45,708 bases of DNA from Fischerella thermalis PCC 7521 (GCF_000317225.1 NZ_AJLL01000027.1:1-45708), one strand, 5' to 3'; counted from the stretch's first letter, positions 25,422 through 34,340 are shown. A program made the numbers and translations. Notes: generated by a model not told the origin, from the letters alone.

Positions 25422-27761
25422 CTATTCAGTGTGACGACGGGGTTTAGTCTGTTTAGAACCTGATTCTCGTTGATTCGATGGTGCAAAGGTACGATAAGGC
25501 TGTGACTGACATTGAGCTATAACTTCCTGTGAGGGTGTAGAGATATCCTGTGCCTGTGATAATTTTTGGTATTCGGATAATTGTAGTTTGTACACTTCGC
25601 CTGCTTTCACCGCAGGATTTCTCTGTATAGGAGCTAACGGGTCAGATAGGTTTGTAGGTGAAGTGACACCATCTCCAACAGAGCATATCCGCACATAGAG
25701 TAATTGATCTGGATTTTGCTGTTGTGCTGTGATTACTTGACTATTGAGAATTCTCAAAACACTGCCAGCAGGTGCGATCGCTTGTTGTGGAGGTGATGTA
25801 TTTGTCAATAGTTGTATCTTAGTTGCTGTCTCAATCAGATCAAGGCGATCGCTTGGTGCAGGTGATACAATAGTTGGTTTCAAGTCAACAGAGGGAGTAT
25901 TATGAATTGTGGGAAGAACAGAATCGTTTTTTTTGTTATTGAGCATCCACAAAGTCCCAAATAAACCAGCACCTAACACTAATCCTACAAGGATAATCAA
26001 CTGTAGTGGCACAAAATTCGGTCGCTTACTTGGCTGGGTATCTGGAATGACTTGGGTTTTTTGATGATAACCACCTTCTGTTTTAGGTTGTAGGGTTTTG
26101 GCTGGGTAAACACTACTAACAGTTGCCAGATCAGCTATGTCAGACAAAACAAATTGTGGTTTTGTCTGTGGTTCTGAGTACTTAAATTGGTAGTGTACTA
26201 GGGCAATGGTGACATTGTCATGTCCATTTTGGGTGTTAGCAATCTCTAGTAACTTCTCTACCACACTCATTGCGTCAGTTTTACCGTGGATTAACGGTAA
26301 AATTTCTGTCTCCCAGTGCTGTTCCACACGGTCAAAGTCACTCAAACCATCGGAACACAGTAGAAAAATACAATCTTCGTCAAGAATAAAGCGTTCTGCT
26401 GAAGGATGTAATGAACTGCTAGGACTCATTCCTAAAGCTTGTACCAAGGAACCAGAAGCACCTTGTTGGATGGCATCTCGATAAATAGCATAGCCCAATC
26501 GTACTTCACGTGAAGCGACATCATCATCAAGGGTTACTTGATAGCAACCATGGCGCGTAATCCAGTAGGCACGACTATCACCAACATGAGCAATATACAT
26601 TTCATGGGCGACAGGCAAAGCCATGACCAAGGTTGTTCCCATCCGCTGGCGTCCTTGGCGACTCTCGCTGTCGTTGCGCTGGCTAATTTTGTCGTTAGCA
26701 ACAGCTGCTGCTCGTTGTAAATCTTCTAGTAGGGAATTTGGGTCAATGTGATCGTAAGGAACTTTAGTTAGTTCTTGTACCTGCTGTTGAATGGTTTCAA
26801 TCGCCAGATTTGAGGCGACATTACCACCTTCGTGTCCGCCGATTCCATCACAAACTATTGCCAAAGCGCTGGAGTGGGGTGGTTTGCTGATAATGCTACC
26901 ACTAGGTGGATAGCAGGCGTCTTCGTTGCGTTGACGACTTGGACCTGTGTCACTGACTGTAGCAATTGTGATGGCGGGAGATTGGGAACGCCCTAGTGTT
27001 GAGAGTCCTTTATCTAAAACTTTCACTAGTTGCTCAGCTGTGTGGATTTCTCCTTTGATCAAGGCATAACAAATTTCTTTGACAAATTCTGCGATCGCTG
27101 GTTTGGCTGTGCTTACCAACTGTTGCCAAAACTCTCCTAAATGGGCCAAACTCGCTACAGAATCCTCTTCATAACGCAATTCCAGTAGCCGGACTAAGGA
27201 GCCTTCTACCCTTAATAGTTGGGGATTAAGTAAGCTTGAGGCGACACCTTCACTAGCCAGAGGTTGCCACAATTGTGCTATCTGCCACAACCAATTAAGT
27301 TGTCGCATTGATGTAACTTCACTCCACACAGTTGTTAACTCACCACATAGCTGTACATCGAATGAAGTGGCGCTATATATAATTTTTAGCGGCGGTTTTT
27401 CTAAAAGTAATATGTCTTGCCCTTGACTGCCATTTGATAAAGAAACTACACCGTATACCTGTGGTACATGTAAGCGGTAGGGAATTAATCTTAAATAAGG
27501 TCTGATTGATTGTAATTTTTCTGGATCTGGCGTTTGGGGTAAATAACCAGGCTTAGTATCTAAAAGAATATATTTATCTATGACTAGATAGCGAGTGGCT
27601 AATATCTCTCCAGGATTACCCAAATTCAGACCATCTGCCACAGCCCAGAGGAAGCGTTTGGGTAAAGATGTAGAGCATCGCTGGCAGAAGCTGTGGGTTA
27701 TAGAGTTGGGAGCCTGACAAAGTTCGTTTGGGCAATAGAGGTTAGCCGCATCATTTTCCAT
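25422..27761 (-). CDS. Membrane PP2C protein phosphatase with zinc-ribbon prefix and kinase-like remnant
   Basis: The N-terminus has a four-cysteine ribbon (YCPNELCQAPN, FCQRCSTSL) like the 4-Cys prefix of cyanobacterial Ser/Thr kinases. Residues ~50-250 retain a kinase-like order (EILATRYLVIDKYILLDTKP, QIAQLWQPLASEGVASSLLN, then LVRLLEL) but lack HRD, DFG and the glycine loop, so this part is probably a pseudokinase. Residues ~265-530 form the PP2C domain: DTGPSRQRNEDACY, VCDGIGGHEGG (Asp305), AHVGDSRAYWI, LLCSDGLSDF and GHDNVTIALVHY. All metal-binding aspartates appear intact. A TM helix (LQLIILVGLVLGAGLFGTLW) near 600 leads to an extracytoplasmic tail. It heads the run with CHAT-FHA and probably removes phosphate from proteins read by the nearby FHA domains. 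Confidence 0.87.
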   Translation of the reverse strand: MENDAANLYCPNELCQAPNSITHSFCQRCSTSLPKRFLWAVADGLNLGNPGEILATRYLVIDKYILLDTKPGYLPQTPDPEKLQSIRPYLRLIPYRLHVPQVYGVVSLSNGSQGQDILLLEKPPLKIIYSATSFDVQLCGELTTVWSEVTSMRQLNWLWQIAQLWQPLASEGVASSLLNPQLLRVEGSLVRLLELRYEEDSVASLAHLGEFWQQLVSTAKPAIAEFVKEICYALIKGEIHTAEQLVKVLDKGLSTLGRSQSPAITIATVSDTGPSRQRNEDACYPPSGSIISKPPHSSALAIVCDGIGGHEGGNVASNLAIETIQQQVQELTKVPYDHIDPNSLLEDLQRAAAVANDKISQRNDSESRQGRQRMGTTLVMALPVAHEMYIAHVGDSRAYWITRHGCYQVTLDDDVASREVRLGYAIYRDAIQQGASGSLVQALGMSPSSSLHPSAERFILDEDCIFLLCSDGLSDFDRVEQHWETEILPLIHGKTDAMSVVEKLLEIANTQNGHDNVTIALVHYQFKYSEPQTKPQFVLSDIADLATVSSVYPAKTLQPKTEGGYHQKTQVIPDTQPSKRPNFVPLQLIILVGLVLGAGLFGTLWMLNNKKNDSVLPTIHNTPSVDLKPTIVSPAPSDRLDLIETATKIQLLTNTSPPQQAIAPAGSVLRILNSQVITAQQQNPDQLLYVRICSVGDGVTSPTNLSDPLAPIQRNPAVKAGEVYKLQLSEYQKLSQAQDISTPSQEVIAQCQSQPYRTFAPSNQRESGSKQTKPRRHTE

Positions 27762-28289
27762 AGTTTTCCCACCGGTCAGCGATTGGCAATTTCCTTAATA
27801 GTATTGGCGGCGGTATCTAGACCGCTCATATTTTTTTAAATTGATATATCCAGACTTTGGAACAATCGAAACAATCATAATTTAAATTTTGATCGATCAA
27901 GTCAAGTACGAAGGTGCGCCCCAACAACAATAGTAATTACTCCACCCCACAGTTACTTTGTAGACTGCTCCGTCACCGGAGAGAATAAACTGACTACTTG
28001 TCATCCAAATATAACGCCTTCACAGCTACAACTGCTGGTTGAGACTAATTACCCCAGAAGAAAGAGGAGATAATACTAGTCTTTCTTTTAGTTTATAGGT
28101 AGTCCGGCATCAATAAACAAACTGAAAGAACATAGCTAATAGCTTGTCTTTACTTGCTGTTAGCAATTTGCTATAGCCAAAACATTAAGCTTATTACTTC
28201 TGCCTAGCACGTTAAAAGCAAATTTAACATATTTACTCAGTTAAAGTGTAGTTAAAGATCATAATGAAAAAAAAATTCATCGCACTGCT
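27762..28289. other. Intergenic region upstream of the PP2C gene
   Basis: No gene is seen. A short hairpin GCGGT-ATCTAG-ACCGC (27810-27825) is followed by a T-rich run on the plus strand, but its five-pair stem is weak. The promoter of the PP2C operon should be in the first ~150 bases. Confidence 0.35.
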
Positions 28290-28589
28290 ATGTCAGGCGA
28301 TGTAATTTCAGAAGAATCACAAACCATTGAGGATAAATCCAAAGAAGTTGCTGTAGATGCTCCTGATCTGATGGATGCTCATATCCAAGTGACAACACAC
28401 ATTGTTTTGGAGTAGATCTCAGGAAAAAAACAGCTTTACATCATCTTCAAAAATGCCCAAGAAACTTTAGGACAACTGCAATTTGATGAATCAGAAAAGC
28501 TAATTTGGTTGCAGTCGGTGGTTATACAGCAATATTTATTGATTTTTGAGTTTACGCATGACATTAAGTTTGTTAATAAATTAATATGA
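28290..28589 (+). pseudogene. Possible decayed gene split by an in-frame TAG
   Basis: ATG at 28290 opens a 41-codon acidic frame (MSGDVISEESQTIEDKSKEV at its start) ending at TAG 28413-28415. The same frame continues without another stop for 57 codons, reading QLYIIFKNAQETLGQLQFDE and then SEKLIWLQSVVIQQYLLI, to TGA at 28587. The composition of both halves looks coding. I do not recognise the family. A real 41-residue protein followed by chance open frame cannot be excluded. Confidence 0.3.
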
Positions 28590-28649
28590 ATGAGATTACA
28601 TTTCTTATTAGAAATCTTAATTTTAATTTGCAAATTAAATAGTTGATGA

Positions 28650-30008
28650 CTATTCAACATTAAATAAATTTAAAGGTTTTTCTAAGCGTAGGAGAATAAA
28701 TTCGGTATTGTCAACTTGTCTAGGAGTGCGACCAAAACTATCAGCATAGTTATTATCGTTGATTACAAGCAGGGTTGTTTTATCTACAGGCAATACGCTT
28801 TCTATAGTCACGAATGGAAATGTGAAGCTGCCTGCCTTGGTGCTACTGCCTCCTATGCGATTGGGATCTGAGATATTTAATAAATCTACCAATAATTCTT
28901 TATCTACAAAACCCTGAGCATCAATTTGTTTAAGATTTATTTTATAAATACGCTTGAATTGAGCAGGATATTTAAAGGCGGAATTGTGAGGATCTCCTTG
29001 CTTGTGATCACGTTCTATCACAATATATTCATGATCATTAATTGCTGTAAGTTCACCAATTGCATGGCTTTGGTGTTCTAGCTGATAAAAGAAAATTTGA
29101 CCTGTGTATTGTTTGGTCGCTAAGTCAAATTCATGAATTAACAGGCGCTGCTTTAAAGAGTCATGCTTTAAAGATCCTTCTAACAAAGCATAAAGTTTGG
29201 TTCCACTACTGTTAAGCGCCAACCCTTCAAAACCTCTAGAACCACCCAGGTTTGCAGCATCAATTCTTGCTTGCTCATCAGGTAAATTCATCAAATCTGG
29301 GTGGTCAGGAGATTTTACAAAATTTAACTTACCAATACCTAAAAAGTTGGGTAAAGGAATAGGAGCATCTAGTAGTTCGCCATTTTGTCCTATATGCAGT
29401 AAAAAAGGGCCAAATTCGTCTCCCAACCAGTAGCTACCATCACTCAAGCGGCGGAAGGATTCTATATCAAAATCTCCCCCTGTTAATAAACGATTTGTTC
29501 TGATTTCTTGGCTAACAGAGATAGTGCTACCTGGATAAAATGATTTTTCTGCAACAATAGGAAAGTTAACTTTACGATTTTTATCATTTAGTTCCAAAAA
29601 GCTTTGACGACTAAACCAAGATAGTCTTTCTCCGCTTTGTAGATTCACAGGAAAAACTTTACCTGTAGTAAAATCAGGTTCTATCGCATAAATACGTAAT
29701 CTATAATCAGGCGAATTGCCCTTACTGCCAAAACCATTATCTGAAATGACTAGATAAGTGCCTGCTTTTGGTCCTTTAACAACACCGGAAAAACCCTGTA
29801 CAGGTTGGGTATGAACAAAAGGAGTTGTACGATTTGTCTTTTTAAATTGAGCTGTTGTCGAACCAGCAGCAAACGTATCCGCACTCAAGACAGCACGCCC
29901 AACTAGTTCTGCTGCTTGAATTGGAGACAAGAGCGTAAACAGTAAAATAACAAGAGGCTGTGGCAATAGCCAAGCAGCCAGTTGTTTGAGAAAGTAGCGG
30001 TAAAGCAT
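28650..30008 (-). CDS. Phytase-like esterase (esterase-like activity of phytase family), secreted
   Basis: Residues 1-32 form a signal peptide ending QAAELVG. The mature protein has the beta-propeller pattern of this family: VQGFSGVVKGPKAGTYLVIS, DNGFGSKGNSPDYRLRIYAI, DIESFRRLSDGSYWLGDEFG, RGFEGLALNSSGTKLYALLE and YIVIERDHKQGDPH. Length (452 residues) is typical. The family includes extracellular phosphoesterases and phytase-like enzymes, but the substrate here is not known. It ends close to the 28.3-kb pseudogene candidate and follows ndhM on the same strand with a 108-base gap. Confidence 0.83.
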   Translation of the reverse strand: MLYRYFLKQLAAWLLPQPLVILLFTLLSPIQAAELVGRAVLSADTFAAGSTTAQFKKTNRTTPFVHTQPVQGFSGVVKGPKAGTYLVISDNGFGSKGNSPDYRLRIYAIEPDFTTGKVFPVNLQSGERLSWFSRQSFLELNDKNRKVNFPIVAEKSFYPGSTISVSQEIRTNRLLTGGDFDIESFRRLSDGSYWLGDEFGPFLLHIGQNGELLDAPIPLPNFLGIGKLNFVKSPDHPDLMNLPDEQARIDAANLGGSRGFEGLALNSSGTKLYALLEGSLKHDSLKQRLLIHEFDLATKQYTGQIFFYQLEHQSHAIGELTAINDHEYIVIERDHKQGDPHNSAFKYPAQFKRIYKINLKQIDAQGFVDKELLVDLLNISDPNRIGGSSTKAGSFTFPFVTIESVLPVDKTTLLVINDNNYADSFGRTPRQVDNTEFILLRLEKPLNLFNVE

Positions 30009-30116
30009 TAGGTAACAATTTATCAGTGGTTTAATGCCAAGATATATACCCTAATGCCTTGCTTGTACAGGAGTTAGGAGTAAAAATTTTATAATTCATA
30101 ACTCTTAACTCTTCAC

Positions 30117-30500
30117 TTATGACTTCATTAACCCGTAACTATCTTGATCTTCAGTTGCAACTTGGGGAAGTCCCATGCTGTAATTGTTGACGCGAGCAGA
30201 GAGATTGTAACTGATTTCGCCTTTGTGCAGGAGCGATCGCAGAAAATGCTCTAGGTCTGACCCGATGCGGCGTAAATTGTAATCAGTCAGGTCTGCACCA
30301 CTAGATGCTTCTACTAGTTCATCAAACTTGCGATAAACCTTTTGCAGAGCATCTTCATTCCAGGTAAATTCGTTGTCTGGGTCAACATCCAACGTTAAGA
30401 CCTGATTGCTGGGAACTAGTTCGCCATCCCGGTCAATTTCTGCCGCAAAAATACGGATATGCCGGGTTGTGGACTTAAGCAGCATTGGGTTATCGTCCAT
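30117..30500 (-). CDS. ndhM: NAD(P)H-quinone oxidoreductase subunit M
   Basis: The protein matches NdhM in almost every conserved stretch: [68 protein letters not shown] and NYSMGLPQV. NdhM is a cyanobacterial/plastid-specific subunit on the cytoplasmic face of the thylakoid NDH-1 complex, which carries cyclic electron flow, respiration and CO2 uptake. Length is 127 residues. ATG at 30500 gives the Nostoc-like MDDNPMLLK start; ATG at 30485 is the alternative. No other ndh gene is in the window, as expected for dispersed cyanobacterial ndh genes. Confidence 0.92.
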   Translation of the reverse strand: MDDNPMLLKSTTRHIRIFAAEIDRDGELVPSNQVLTLDVDPDNEFTWNEDALQKVYRKFDELVEASSGADLTDYNLRRIGSDLEHFLRSLLHKGEISYNLSARVNNYSMGLPQVATEDQDSYGLMKS

Positions 30501-30867
30501 AACGGTGTCAGATTCAGGTAATAGCAGTTCTCGTTTGACTAGAATACAAGCAATTTATCGAAGATGCCACGATCAGCGAATACCTATCAGGTTCTTAGCC
30601 TTTTGAGAATAGGGATATTTCTATCTTAATCTTGATTGGCGAACGGTGAGTAGCGGCCAACAGGTAACAGGGAAAGTTAATTAGGATATTGATCATTGTT
30701 CCAATTCCCAATTCCTTATCCTCCCAACTCACAGTTGAATCCCCTTGAATCTTTAGCTAAGATGGCCGCCACAACCCTCTAATCAAAAATCTGGGCCTGT
30801 TATTAGGCAAAAGATTCATCTACTAGCACAAGACTACGGGAGGTGAGGGTTTACTGCGCTAAAAAAC

Positions 30868-30919
30868 AGACAATGAGTGGAGGATGCTGATCCTAACCAA
30901 TGGAAGCCCTCATCTGTCT
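30868..30919 (+). ncRNA. Candidate structured RNA segment (strand uncertain)
   Basis: AGACA plus ATGAG (30868-30877) pairs with CTCAT and TGTCT (30909-30919), leaving one bulged C. Inside, AGGAT-GCTG-ATCCT (30881-30894) forms a second hairpin. Farther out, GTTGGGT (about 30952) can pair with ACCCAAC (about 31020). No known cyanobacterial RNA (6S, tmRNA, RNase P RNA, Yfr1) is recognised. Expression is not shown by the sequence. Confidence 0.2.
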
Positions 30920-31134
30920 AATGATTTAGTAGGAGTTTGGACTCTAGTGTTGGGTAGTTACATCTTGACGTTGGTATAGCTCACAATTTTTCTACTCTCT
31001 GCTTTTTCATAGGATTGGCACCCAACTTAATCAATGAGAACAGTTCAAGTCCTTAGTGATTGTATTGATTTGGATATATTGTTTTTATTTTTTAGGAAAG
31101 AAGAAAATTATTTAGTGAGGAGGAACCCCTTGGT

Positions 31135-31206
31135 ATGCATCACTGTCAAGTTTTTCGTACATGTCCAGCGAAAGGCATTTTAAAACAGTATACTTGGCTG
31201 GAATAA
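31135..31206 (+). CDS. Candidate 23-residue peptide with strong ribosome binding site
   Basis: GTGAGGAGGA lies about ten bases before ATG at 31135. The peptide would read MHHCQVFRTCPAKGILKQYT and then WLE. It has two cysteines and no resemblance to PatS, PatX or other known small peptides that I can identify. The strong Shine-Dalgarno sequence is the only support. Confidence 0.2.
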   Translation: MHHCQVFRTCPAKGILKQYTWLE

Positions 31207-31746
31207 TTTGCACTCAGTTTATATTGTCTATTCAAAGAAAAATTGTTACCGATTAAGAGTTTCCCTATTAATAACTTGTACGTATTCATCAACAAGAAAA
31301 ATCCTACATCTAGTAATTTTACGTAAATTTTTCCCTAACAACGACAGGCTTTCATTATGTAAAATAAAATCCGGGTTTGTACTTACGTATAACCACGACT
31401 AAATCAGTAAAATCCCAAACTGTTATTGACGAAGAGATAAAGTTGATGTAAAAACCTTTAAAAAGCCACAACAAGTTCTTACAGAAACTTTATTGTATAC
31501 AATCTCAAAAACTGAATAATAGTTATGGCTTGGTTCAACCACAGTATTTGCTGCAAAATCTGAGTCTTGACATTAAGAGTCGAGATAGAAACAATAGCAG
31601 GAGAAGCAAAATGAAATGCAAATTTCGTTTAAGGAAAGAAAAAGATTGATTCAAACATTTTGGATTTCAAAAAAATATAAAGAATTTTTGCGCCTAGATA
31701 TAGTCCCTCACCTCTATCATCAAAAAATAAAGGAATCCTAAAAACT

Positions 31747-32028
31747 ATGAACTCTAAAGTATTACCACGCCAAATAAATAATATTGAAGTAGGCGTTTAT
31801 GAATGTGAAATCCATCTCAAATTTCGGTTGATTGAGGAAAAAAGTTTATTAGGCGATCGCGACCAACTTTTGCAGGTGTTATTAGATGCTTTACTAACTG
31901 AAGGATCTGACGAGTTTCTAGAGACTCTGCAAGCTTCTGTTAAAGCCCAGGAAATCTCTGAACTGAAAGCATCACCACAAATGCGACGTCAATTAATGCG
32001 TTTACGTAACTCTACTGAAAATGCTTAG
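31747..32028 (+). CDS. Small protein resembling the heterocyst regulator family Asr1734/Npun_R1517
   Basis: The 93-residue protein has LPRQINNIEVGVYECEIHLK, FRLIEEKSLLGDRDQLLQVL, a helix ending AQEISELKASPQMRRQLMRL and a short polar tail. It fits my memory of the small family found in heterocyst-forming cyanobacteria that includes Anabaena Asr1734, a negative regulator of heterocyst development; this match is from recall, not alignment. The C-terminal basic helix could bind DNA, but no HTH is obvious. AAGGA lies 11 bases before ATG. The gene has an unusually long upstream non-coding region. A canonical NtcA site (GTAN8TAC) was not found. Confidence 0.55.
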   Translation: MNSKVLPRQINNIEVGVYECEIHLKFRLIEEKSLLGDRDQLLQVLLDALLTEGSDEFLETLQASVKAQEISELKASPQMRRQLMRLRNSTENA

Positions 32029-32756
32029 TCTTGTGAACAGTAATTACCAGTAATTGTATGTCTTGTATTGGGCAGGGAATGGTGACTTTTTTGAGTTTCT
32101 CATTGGCTGATTTGTTATTTTGATGAGTCTGCTTGTGTAACCCAATCCCAATAGTTACAAGCTTCAGTACACTTTTACTCTATTGAGAAGGTTCTTTTTG
32201 GGCGTCTGGGGAGAGACACTATCCCTTTTACAGTAGCCTTCACCCTTTGCACTACGGATACAGACTGGGTGCCTACTAATGTGTTTGAACCTTGCTTTCT
32301 GGCAGGTTTTAAATTTGATTTTATATTTCCAGGGTATTGCTAGAACCAGCACTCTTGATAAATATTGAGAGGTTCATGCCATTTTAGATTGGAAATCTTT
32401 ATCTGGGTATAGATTCTGTAAATCTATCTGTTGCAATCATTTTTCAAATTGGTATCACACTCTATACAAATCGTAAAAATAACAGAAATCAGAATCCTGA
32501 CCTCAGAATTCTGACTTCTGGATTATGTTGATTAGACAATAGAGTTGGCAAAAAGACAAGGGGAGCCAGTGCGGTGGTGATTTCCCCATAAGCGACTACA
32601 GTAGACACACCAGTGGCTTCTGTAAAGTTAGGGTTCTCGGCATAAAGCACGTGGCGTGGAGGATTTGTATCAAGAATTTTGTGAATTGGTACAATTTTAG
32701 ATCACACAACGAAGGGTAAATGATAAAAATTTCGCCTGCATCGACCGCCTTCTACA
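32029..32756. other. Intergenic region with repeat-derived sequence
   Basis: No credible gene is present in these 728 bases. Repeated AGAATTCTGACTTCTG-type words occur near 32480-32525. A segment beginning GGGGAGCCAGTGCGGTGG (about 32560) resembles iterated palindromic elements common between cyanobacterial genes, in degraded form. The second copy of the 42-bp repeat lies at 32653-32694. Confidence 0.45.
32653..32694. repeat. 42-bp dispersed repeat, copy 2
   Basis: This copy begins GGCGTGGAGGATTTGTATCA and shares 36 of 42 bases with 22397-22438. It lies 62 bases beyond the stop of the minus-strand response regulator gene. Confidence 0.6.
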
Positions 32757-33452
32757 TCACTTAGCCAAACCATGTTCAAGAGCAAAACGAACTAACTCAG
32801 TTCGGCTATTCGTGCCAGTTTTACTAAACAAACGGCTGACATATTTTTCAACATTACGGACGCTGGTTTCTAAGCGACGAGCAATTTCTTTGTTCATTAA
32901 GCCTTCTGCTACCAAATTTAAAACACTTTGCTCACGGGGAGTTAAGTCGATTGTAAATGGTGGTGGAGATTGGGCGATCGCATTTCTTTGAGTCAACAGT
33001 GCTTTGATTTGGGCGATTTGATTAGCCAAATCGGCAATGTCAGGTGTCTCTCCTTCTTCAGTTGTAGTTGGAGTTTTGCTTGTCCGTCGTGCTAGCAAAT
33101 TTTCGATTATTGCCACTAACTCATCAGGATCGAAAGGCTTGGGCAGATAAGCATCTACGCCGGCTTGATAACCTTGGATGCGATCGGTCGTCATGCCTTT
33201 TGCGGTTAAAAATATCACTGGTAATGCTTGAAACCGGGGGTCTTCACGGAGTTGCTTGAGAAATTGATAGCCATCTACCTGAGGCATCATAATGTCAGAG
33301 ATTACCAAATCAGGTGTACTTTGTTGCATCAACTCCCAGCCCTCACGAGCGTTACTGGCAACCTGAACGTTGAAACCACTTTCCTGTAAATAATCTTTTA
33401 CTGCTTCACGCAGCCCCGGTTCATCATCTACCAGTAACAATTGTGCTGACAT
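32757..33452 (-). CDS. NarL/LuxR-type response regulator (Ycf29-like)
   Basis: Residues 1-120 are a receiver domain with the acidic pair Asp9/Asp10, phospho-acceptor Asp53 in ISDIMMP, Thr83 in FLTAKG and Lys105 in LPKPFD. A ~40-residue linker with a coiled-coil-like stretch (DLANQIAQIKALL) leads to a LuxR-type HTH: LTPREQSVLNLVAEGLMNKE, IARRLETSVRNVEKYVSRLF, then KTGTNSR. It is a DNA-binding output regulator of the kind that includes plastid Ycf29. AAGGAA before ATG supports the start. No histidine kinase is adjacent; the nearest upstream gene on the strand codes a GAF protein. Confidence 0.87.
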   Translation of the reverse strand: MSAQLLLVDDEPGLREAVKDYLQESGFNVQVASNAREGWELMQQSTPDLVISDIMMPQVDGYQFLKQLREDPRFQALPVIFLTAKGMTTDRIQGYQAGVDAYLPKPFDPDELVAIIENLLARRTSKTPTTTEEGETPDIADLANQIAQIKALLTQRNAIAQSPPPFTIDLTPREQSVLNLVAEGLMNKEIARRLETSVRNVEKYVSRLFSKTGTNSRTELVRFALEHGLAK

Positions 33453-33629
33453 TTACAGTTTCCTTCCTTCGACTTTATCTCCAATTTAACAGGCTGTTGG
33501 TAATCATGCATAAAGAGTGATGGATGAGCAAGCCAATCAGAATAGGGTGTAGGAGGAATGATTACAACTGTTGCACCTGAGTCTAATTTCCTTTACATCC
33601 CATACCCCTATACCCTTTGTTACAAGGAT

Positions 33630-34340
33630 TCAAAACCTTAACTCAATCGTATTGAAATATAGGAAGATTATATTCCTTGCTTCCTCCCTAGCTGAATTTA
33701 TCCAATCTAGTGAAGTAATAGCTAGTCTCAAGACTTGTTCTTTCAACGCAGAAATATTTAATGTCAAAACTTGACTTACACTGTTAAAGTAACCAAGTTC
33801 CGAATTGTACTGGCTCTGCTCACAATTTAAGACCTCTGTATCTATTATTGTGCTGATACGATGTGCAGCTAGTTGTAGCTGTTCCACATCACGTTCAGTA
33901 AACTGATGAGGCGTAAGAGTGCCAACGTGCAGTACTCCGACCACGCCTTGTTTAAGCGGTATTGGTATGCCAACAAGTGATTTCAAATCCTTTTGGCGTA
34001 GAATTGGGCTAACTATTTCGACCTCTGACAAGTTATTTAATATCATTGGCTTCATACTTGCGGCAATGCGACCAGCTATACCATGCCCAATGGGAATACG
34101 GATATGTTTTGCTATCTCTTCCTCAAGTCCAATACTGGCGTACACATCCAGGTTCTGTTGATCTGTAACAGGTATTAGGAAAGTAACAGTATCTACAGAC
34201 ATATACTCTTTCAACCACTCAAGCACTTTCTGAAGTGATTGATCAAGCTTAGCAGCTGTGTCGTTTTGCTTTTCACCTATAAAGACATTCCAACCTTTAT
34301 AGAAATTTGGTAAACCAGCGTCATCTTTCCAATACAACAT
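33630..34340 (-). CDS. GAF-domain protein, possibly truncated sensor
   Basis: Residues ~25-185 form a GAF domain: SLQKVLEWLKEYMSVDTVTF, IPIGHGIAGRIAASMKPMIL, KDLKSLVGIPIPLKQGVVGV and LHVGTLTPHQFTERDVEQLQ. This GAF type usually precedes a histidine kinase or a PP2C/RsbU phosphatase. Here the protein ends ~50 residues after the GAF domain with an unrelated helical tail (LNISALKEQVLRLAITSLDW). So it may be a shortened remnant of a longer sensor or a stand-alone regulator. No Cys or His of a bilin-binding GAF is obvious. It lies 177 bases upstream of the response regulator on the same strand. Confidence 0.72.
   Translation of the reverse strand: MLYWKDDAGLPNFYKGWNVFIGEKQNDTAAKLDQSLQKVLEWLKEYMSVDTVTFLIPVTDQQNLDVYASIGLEEEIAKHIRIPIGHGIAGRIAASMKPMILNNLSEVEIVSPILRQKDLKSLVGIPIPLKQGVVGVLHVGTLTPHQFTERDVEQLQLAAHRISTIIDTEVLNCEQSQYNSELGYFNSVSQVLTLNISALKEQVLRLAITSLDWINSAREEARNIIFLYFNTIELRF

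Larger units (their letters stand above)
30501..31746. other. Long 1.2-kb non-coding region with structured segment and mini-ORFs
   Basis: No gene of normal size is seen. The part at 30780-31030 is richer in G and C than the rest and folds locally (see the ncRNA entry). Mini-ORFs with good ribosome binding sites occur at 31135-31206 (23 codons) and 31611-31649 (12 codons). The region likely contains the ndhM promoter at its left end and the leader of the regulator-like gene at its right end. Confidence 0.5.

Noticed and set aside
28436-28660. 74-codon minus-strand frame
   Set aside because: Low-complexity composition and antisense to the more coding-like split frame; overlaps the end of the esterase gene.
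31208-31402. 64-codon plus-strand frame upstream of the Asr1734-like gene
   Set aside because: Starts with TTG, lacks a ribosome binding site and reads like AT-rich non-coding DNA.
32164-32352. 62-codon minus-strand frame
   Set aside because: No start signal or domain pattern; it lies in degenerate repeat-derived sequence.
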